This document shows, piece after piece, positions 59,560 through 64,000 of a stretch of 64,000 nt of DNA. The stretch lies in NCBI GenBank assembly GCA_963556145.1, contig CAUVYJ010000004.1, forward strand, positions 18,399-82,398, in the 5' to 3' direction. Origin of the DNA: Hygrocybe punicea. Its lineage: Eukaryota; Basidiomycota; Agaricomycetes; Agaricales; Hygrophoraceae. Positions within the stretch are counted from its first letter, which is position 1. Each line of letters begins with the position of its first letter. The notes under the pieces were generated by a model. That model searched no databases and was not told where the DNA came from. It saw only the letters and a program-made list of their open reading frames with translations. The translations under genes were made by a program, and so were the position numbers.

Positions 59560-60130
59560 CTAGTAATCGAACTTGATCGAACTTTGACCGAACTTGATCG
59601 AACCTTGACCGAACCTTGACCGAACCTGCCTTAATTAGTGGTACCGAACTTGATTGAACCTTATCGAACCTCATCGAACCTACCGAACTTGATCGAACTT
59701 GCCTTATTTGGTTGGACCGAACTTGATCGAACTTACCGAACCTCATCGAACCTCATCGAACCTACCGAACCTGCCTTATTTGGTTGGATCGAACTTACCG
59801 AACCTTGTCGAACGTCATCGAACCTACCGAACTTGCCTTATTTGGTTGGATTGAACTTACCGAACCTCATCGAACCTCATCGAACCTACCGAACTTGCCT
59901 TATTTGGTTGGACTGAACTTGATCGAACTTACCGAACCTTGTCGAACCTCATCGAACCTACCGAACCTGCCTTATTTGGTTGGACCAAACTTGATCGAAC
60001 TTACCGAACCTCATCGAACCTCACCGAACCTACCGAACTTGCCTTATTTGGTTGGACTGAACTTGATCGAACTTACCGAACCTCATCGAACCTACCGAAC
60101 TTGCCTTATTTGGTTGGACCGAACTTATAG
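59560..60130. repeat. GAACCT-based minisatellite, higher-order units of about 70-100 bp
   Basis: Short words GAACTTGATC, GAACTTACC, GAACCTCATC and GAACCTACC are arranged in larger units that end TGCCTTATTTGGTTGGAC. About seven higher-order units were counted. Open frames such as NLPNLPYLVG repeats are by-products. Confidence 0.9.
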
Positions 60131-60371
60131 CGATCATGCATGTGTCTGGGGGTCATAGATTTTATGGATATTCATCTCTTATTTGTATAGCTGGTGAGAG
60201 AACCTGCTACATGTTTCTCTATGGTCATGTTCCATCTGTCCATTCCATTTCTGTTTCTTCTCTTCTGTTTCTGGGTATTCTGTTTGTTCTTCTGGGTGTT
60301 TTCATTGGTATAAGGTGTTTTCATTGGTGTAAATAATGTTGAAGTCGTTTACATACAAGGGAAAGTCCATT

Positions 60372-61330
60372 CTATGAATCATACATTACAGGGGTGTATC
60401 CTTTCACAAACAACATCAATCTCCAATTCAATCCATGGATGTCATTCTCCTTCCCCATCACCATACGCATATGCATTGCATGAAATAAGGCATGACGATG
60501 ATAATCAGGTTCTTTGGTCCCATGTCTCAAGCGATTGTTCTGCATGTTATGGCCATCAGAACAGTGTGTACGGTCGAGTTTCTCTTTCTGGGATTGGGGA
60601 AGAAGTGGAGAGTGGCGACGTGACTGGGTTTGGAGCGAGACAAGAGGTGCAGAAAATAACCACGCTCGGTATTCATCATCCATCTCGACATCCAGTCGGT
60701 GGGTTAAACGTGGAGGGGATGTCGGAAGATCAATGAGACTGTCCATGTATGCATCAAAGTCATCAATGGGGGGAATCAGATGTTCTTCACTGCGAATGTT
60801 CATTGCACCAAAATATATCTTGTTGTCCATATCATCAAAAATAAAGGGCACATCGAGATTCATCGTCGATATCGATGGTGGGGACGGTGTCGGGGATGTT
60901 GGACAATGCGTGTGTCACAATGATTCTGGGGTATGGGTGCAAGATGAGGAGTGGGGATGTGAACAACGAATCGATGATGAGGAAGTTCCTTGTCCAAAAT
61001 GTATTGGAGATGCTGGAGGAGGAGTTGATTTTGACGATGTCTTTGTTCAGTGATCCATAGACCACCCAGGAGATGATGTAGTTCGTCAAGGACCGGTGTC
61101 ACGAATTGCAGAAGGAAAACAAGGTGAGGGATGTGAGGATCGTTCCAGCTGATATAGTCGACCCAGTCGTCAGGTCGGTTGAGGGGGAACCAAGCAAGGG
61201 AACACTGCCACCAGCGATGGTCAGGCCATGGGTAGGGATGGGGGGCAGAGGGTGGCCCGGGTGATGACAGGTGGGTGATTTAAAGAAGTTTTCTGTCTTC
61301 GGTAATTACCATGCCTCGTTGTCAGCAACA
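60372..61330 (-). pseudogene. Broken gene of an unrecognised fungal family
   Basis: The minus strand reads NPRGNQDPGTWTDQWKLRHV (about 61390-61330). After a gap it continues as WWQCSLAWFPLNRPDDWVDY, VTPVLDELHHLLGGLWITEQ, LQHLQYILDKELPHHRFVVH and TPHLAPIPQNHCDTRIVQHP to about 60870. The frame then shifts to MNLDVPFIFDDMDNKIYFGA and DDFDAYMDSLIDLPTSPPRL, ending near 60372. The continuity of protein-like composition across a frame change suggests a frameshifted gene or an unrecognised intron. The function is unknown. Confidence 0.4.
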
Positions 61331-63372
61331 TGTCGGAGTTTCCATTGATCGGTCCATGTACCAGGGTCTTGGTTGCCTCGTGGATTCATATGTATGGTCA
61401 GGGATCAAACTTCTAGAAAAAGAGGGTGTGTAGCGGGATATCACACAATAAGCCGATCTGTGCTACCCAAATTGGTAAGGAGTGGTATGTCGTATGTGTT
61501 CTGTTATTGACAATTATTACAATCAAGCTGTAGAATGAACCTTGATGTCTATGGACAACTGCACCAGAAGGATACTGGTTATCAACCCAATGACCTCCAA
61601 TCCCATGTGGGAAGGAACCTGATGTGCTGCCAACCAGTAAGGCAGTAAATGCACCAGAAAAAGAAACAATGAAGATTGAATCCCCATCCGAAGCCCTTTG
61701 CCAATATACGACTGGAAACTCGCAACTCTTTCATCTTCCCTATCCCAAATCCCCCAACCTCTTCCGCCTGAAATTGATCCCTGTTGCATTCATGGAATAT
61801 GAAGAAATCTCGCACACCATTTGAGTGTAGGAAATCCACGATCAGTCAACAATGCCGATATCTGAAACATTATAAATCTATGCACAAAATTGACATAAAC
61901 TGCAATGAACCAGACTGAGTCGGTGTGAATGAATTGATATGAATCAAGTTAGAATGATATTGGCTGGTTTGAGGAAGCAGATGAAGTGCAAATATGTAGA
62001 TACAATTCGAGTACCAAGATGCAGCAGTGCTTCAATGAATGCTAGCTCTGTAAAAACAGGTGCATCCATCTCTGACAACAACAACAACAACAACTTGGAC
62101 ACTAACAACAATGCCAACAAAAATACCACTCAAAAAGGTGCTACATCTGCCTGAATCGAAGGAACATAAGCACCACATCAACATGATGGCAACTCAGGAG
62201 AAACAGAAAGTGCTGTTATGTTTTTTCAACACTGTTCTACTACATTAGTCTTAATTTGCAGATACAAGTCATTGATCCTCTGCAAGTACCTCACTTTATT
62301 TTTCCCTTGGATTGATGTGGTCTTGTAGCTCAAATGTTCAAGTCACCTATTTGGAGAACACCAAGAATACTGTCAATACCACGATCCTCACAAGACCCTG
62401 TCCAGTTCTGGTCACCCGCCATGATGATGCCAGCATTTGAGGTTCATCTTTGGCAACACCACCTTTGACTAATACAGGCAAAGATGCTGAGCCAACATGC
62501 CAGTGACAACATGAATTTCTATGCCAGGAGATGGAAAAGCAAGCGGTACATCACATAACCACTTCGTCTATTTGCTTCATAACCATTTTGCTTGTGCAGA
62601 AAGCTGCAAAGTCTTGAGGCATCTGAATTCGACTTTGACTCTACTATGCAAGGCTGTTTGGTGAGTTCAATTGCTGACAACAATGATTACACTCTGTCTA
62701 GACAACTTTCATTTGTATTACTCAACACACTGGGCTTGTACAACTTTGAGAATGACAAGGGGGGGAGGGGGAGCTGAGAGAAATTGAGGAAATCAAGGGC
62801 AATTGAGTAGCTGTAGGGTATTCAAGGCAAATCAATGGGATTTGTTTATATCGGAAAATGTGATAACATGAAAACAATAAATTCTATTCTCACTGAATAC
62901 ACATCATGTATATCATACCAGTTCACGGCAGCTCACGGTTAATATAGTGAGATTGAGTGTATGATAAAAATATCTCATTAATCAGAATTGCACTGGTGTC
63001 ATGAGGCAGACACAGTGTAGTTCATTCCAGTTCATGTTAATGTTCACTGGGGATCAAGGTGAGACCATGAGGTCTCAGAAACAGCTCCAACAGCTGAATC
63101 TAGGGTTAAATCTCAACCAGAGTGAGGAGGGACTCTAATTAAGTTTACTGGACCCATCAGCAAAAGGTGGAAGGCCTGACTGAATGGTGGGAAATACTGT
63201 AAGAGGATATGTGTCTTTGTCTGAACTGGTGAGGTGGCCTGATGTTTGTATTAAACTGTAATGTATTATAACAAGGATGGGAGGTTGAGGAAGAGTGTGG
63301 GCTGTGACAGATGAAGTTTCAGTGAGGTATGAACATTGCTTGGGCATTTCGCCCAGGTTTGTATTTTTAACT
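61331..63372. other. AT-rich spacer before the second satellite
   Basis: No gene was recognised. Contains a CAACAACAACAACAACAAC microsatellite at about 62078-62096 and a GGGGGGAGGGGGAG run near 62760. The last part (63339-63372, GGCATTTCGCCCAGGTTTGT) matches the leader of the first satellite. Confidence 0.45.
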
Positions 63373-64000
63373 GTAGTAAAATCAAGTAATCCGCACCGTT
63401 AGTTAGAGGTTGTTTTTCAACAATTTGAAGCAAATTCCGACCAGGTTTGTTCGTAGTAAAATCAAGTAATCCGCACCGTTAGTTAGAGGTTGTTTTTCAA
63501 CAATTTGAAGCAAATTCCGACCAGGTTTGTTCGTAGTAAAATCAAGTAATCCGCACCGTTAGTTAGAGGTTGTTTTTCAACAATTTGAAGCAAATTCCGA
63601 CCAGGTTTGTTCGTAGTAAAATCAAGTAATCCGCACCGTTAGTTAGAGGTTGTTTTTCAACAATTTGAAGCAAATTCCGACCAGGTTTGTTCGTAGTAAA
63701 ATCAAGTAATCCGCACCGTTAGTTAGAGGTTGTTTTTCAACAATTTGAAGCAAATTCCGACCAGGTTTGTTCGTAGTAAAATCAAGTAATCCGCACCGTT
63801 AGTTAGAGGTTGTTTTTCAACAATTTGAAGCAAATTCCGACCAGGTTTGTTCGTAGTAAAATCAAGTAATCCGCACCGTTAGTTAGAGGTTGTTTTTCAA
63901 CAATTTGAAGCAAATTCCGACCAGGTTTGTTCGTAGTAAAATCAAGTAATCCGCACCGTTAGTTAGAGGTTGTTTTTCAACAATTTGAAGCAAATTCCGA
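63373..64000. repeat. Second 80-bp satellite array, at least 7.8 copies, continues past window
   Basis: GTAGTAAAATCAAG recurs at 63373, 63453, 63533 and so on, a strict 80-bp period with copies identical by eye. Each unit contains CCGCACCGTTAGTTAGAGG and ATTTGAAGCAAATTCCGACC. The latter is shared with the first satellite unit (ATTTGAAGCAAATTCCGACC), so the two arrays are diverged members of one family with unit length conserved. Confidence 0.97.

Noticed and set aside
59638..60158. Open frames with NLPNLPYLVG repeats
   Set aside because: By-product of the GAACCT minisatellite.

Overview
The window looks like gene-poor, repeat-rich DNA from a basidiomycete fungus, most likely an agaricomycete. 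Genes are split by many 48-75 bp introns with GT...AG ends and CTNAC-like branch sites. The protein families (KDZ transposase, TET/JBP dioxygenase, OrsD-RecQ, JmjC, Ulp1-like proteases, a restriction-nuclease-like domain fused to a kinase) are typical of agaricomycete accessory regions. Telomere-type TTAGGG/CCCTAA hexamers also occur. No bacterial-style operons, rRNA genes or convincing tRNA genes were seen.

Layout. 0-7 kb: the 3' end of a KDZ transposase, then two convergent genes, a P-loop NTPase (+) and a trypsin-like serine protease (-), which share a short N-terminal segment. 7.5-8.65 kb: a strongly G-rich minisatellite. 9.2-13.2 kb: an OrsD-type zinc-finger/RecQ-like helicase gene cut off after helicase motif III. 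13.4-17.6 kb: palindromic repeats, a 280-bp tandem duplication and a homogeneous 80-bp satellite of about 33.5 copies. 17.7-26.5 kb: interstitial telomere repeats, a 169-nt hairpin, a very large Ulp1-protease fusion gene (-), a divergent BAH-PHD gene (+), and nested foldback/MITE sequences. 26.9-37.2 kb: three minus-strand genes, namely JmjC protein 1, a nuclease-like/kinase fusion and a TET/JBP dioxygenase. 39.7-46.5 kb: a second Ulp1-like protease, a zinc-ribbon/CHAT-like protein and an acidic/basic low-complexity protein. 48.2-52.1 kb: JmjC protein 2 beside an open PIF/Harbinger transposase. 53.6-61.3 kb: a non-autonomous hAT-like element, a 150-bp GC-rich minisatellite, further minisatellites and a broken gene. 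63.37 kb to the end: a second 80-bp satellite, related to the first.

Taken together, the window combines mobile elements with candidate chromatin and DNA-modification enzymes: one TET/JBP oxygenase, two JmjC proteins, a BAH-PHD reader and two Ulp1-type proteases. A link between TET/JBP genes and KDZ transposons in agaricomycetes is already established. That these genes act together here is my inference. Three genes appear interrupted by in-frame TGA codons, which suggests decay by CpG transition. Splice sites were read by eye, so spans and domains are more reliable than exact exon ends.
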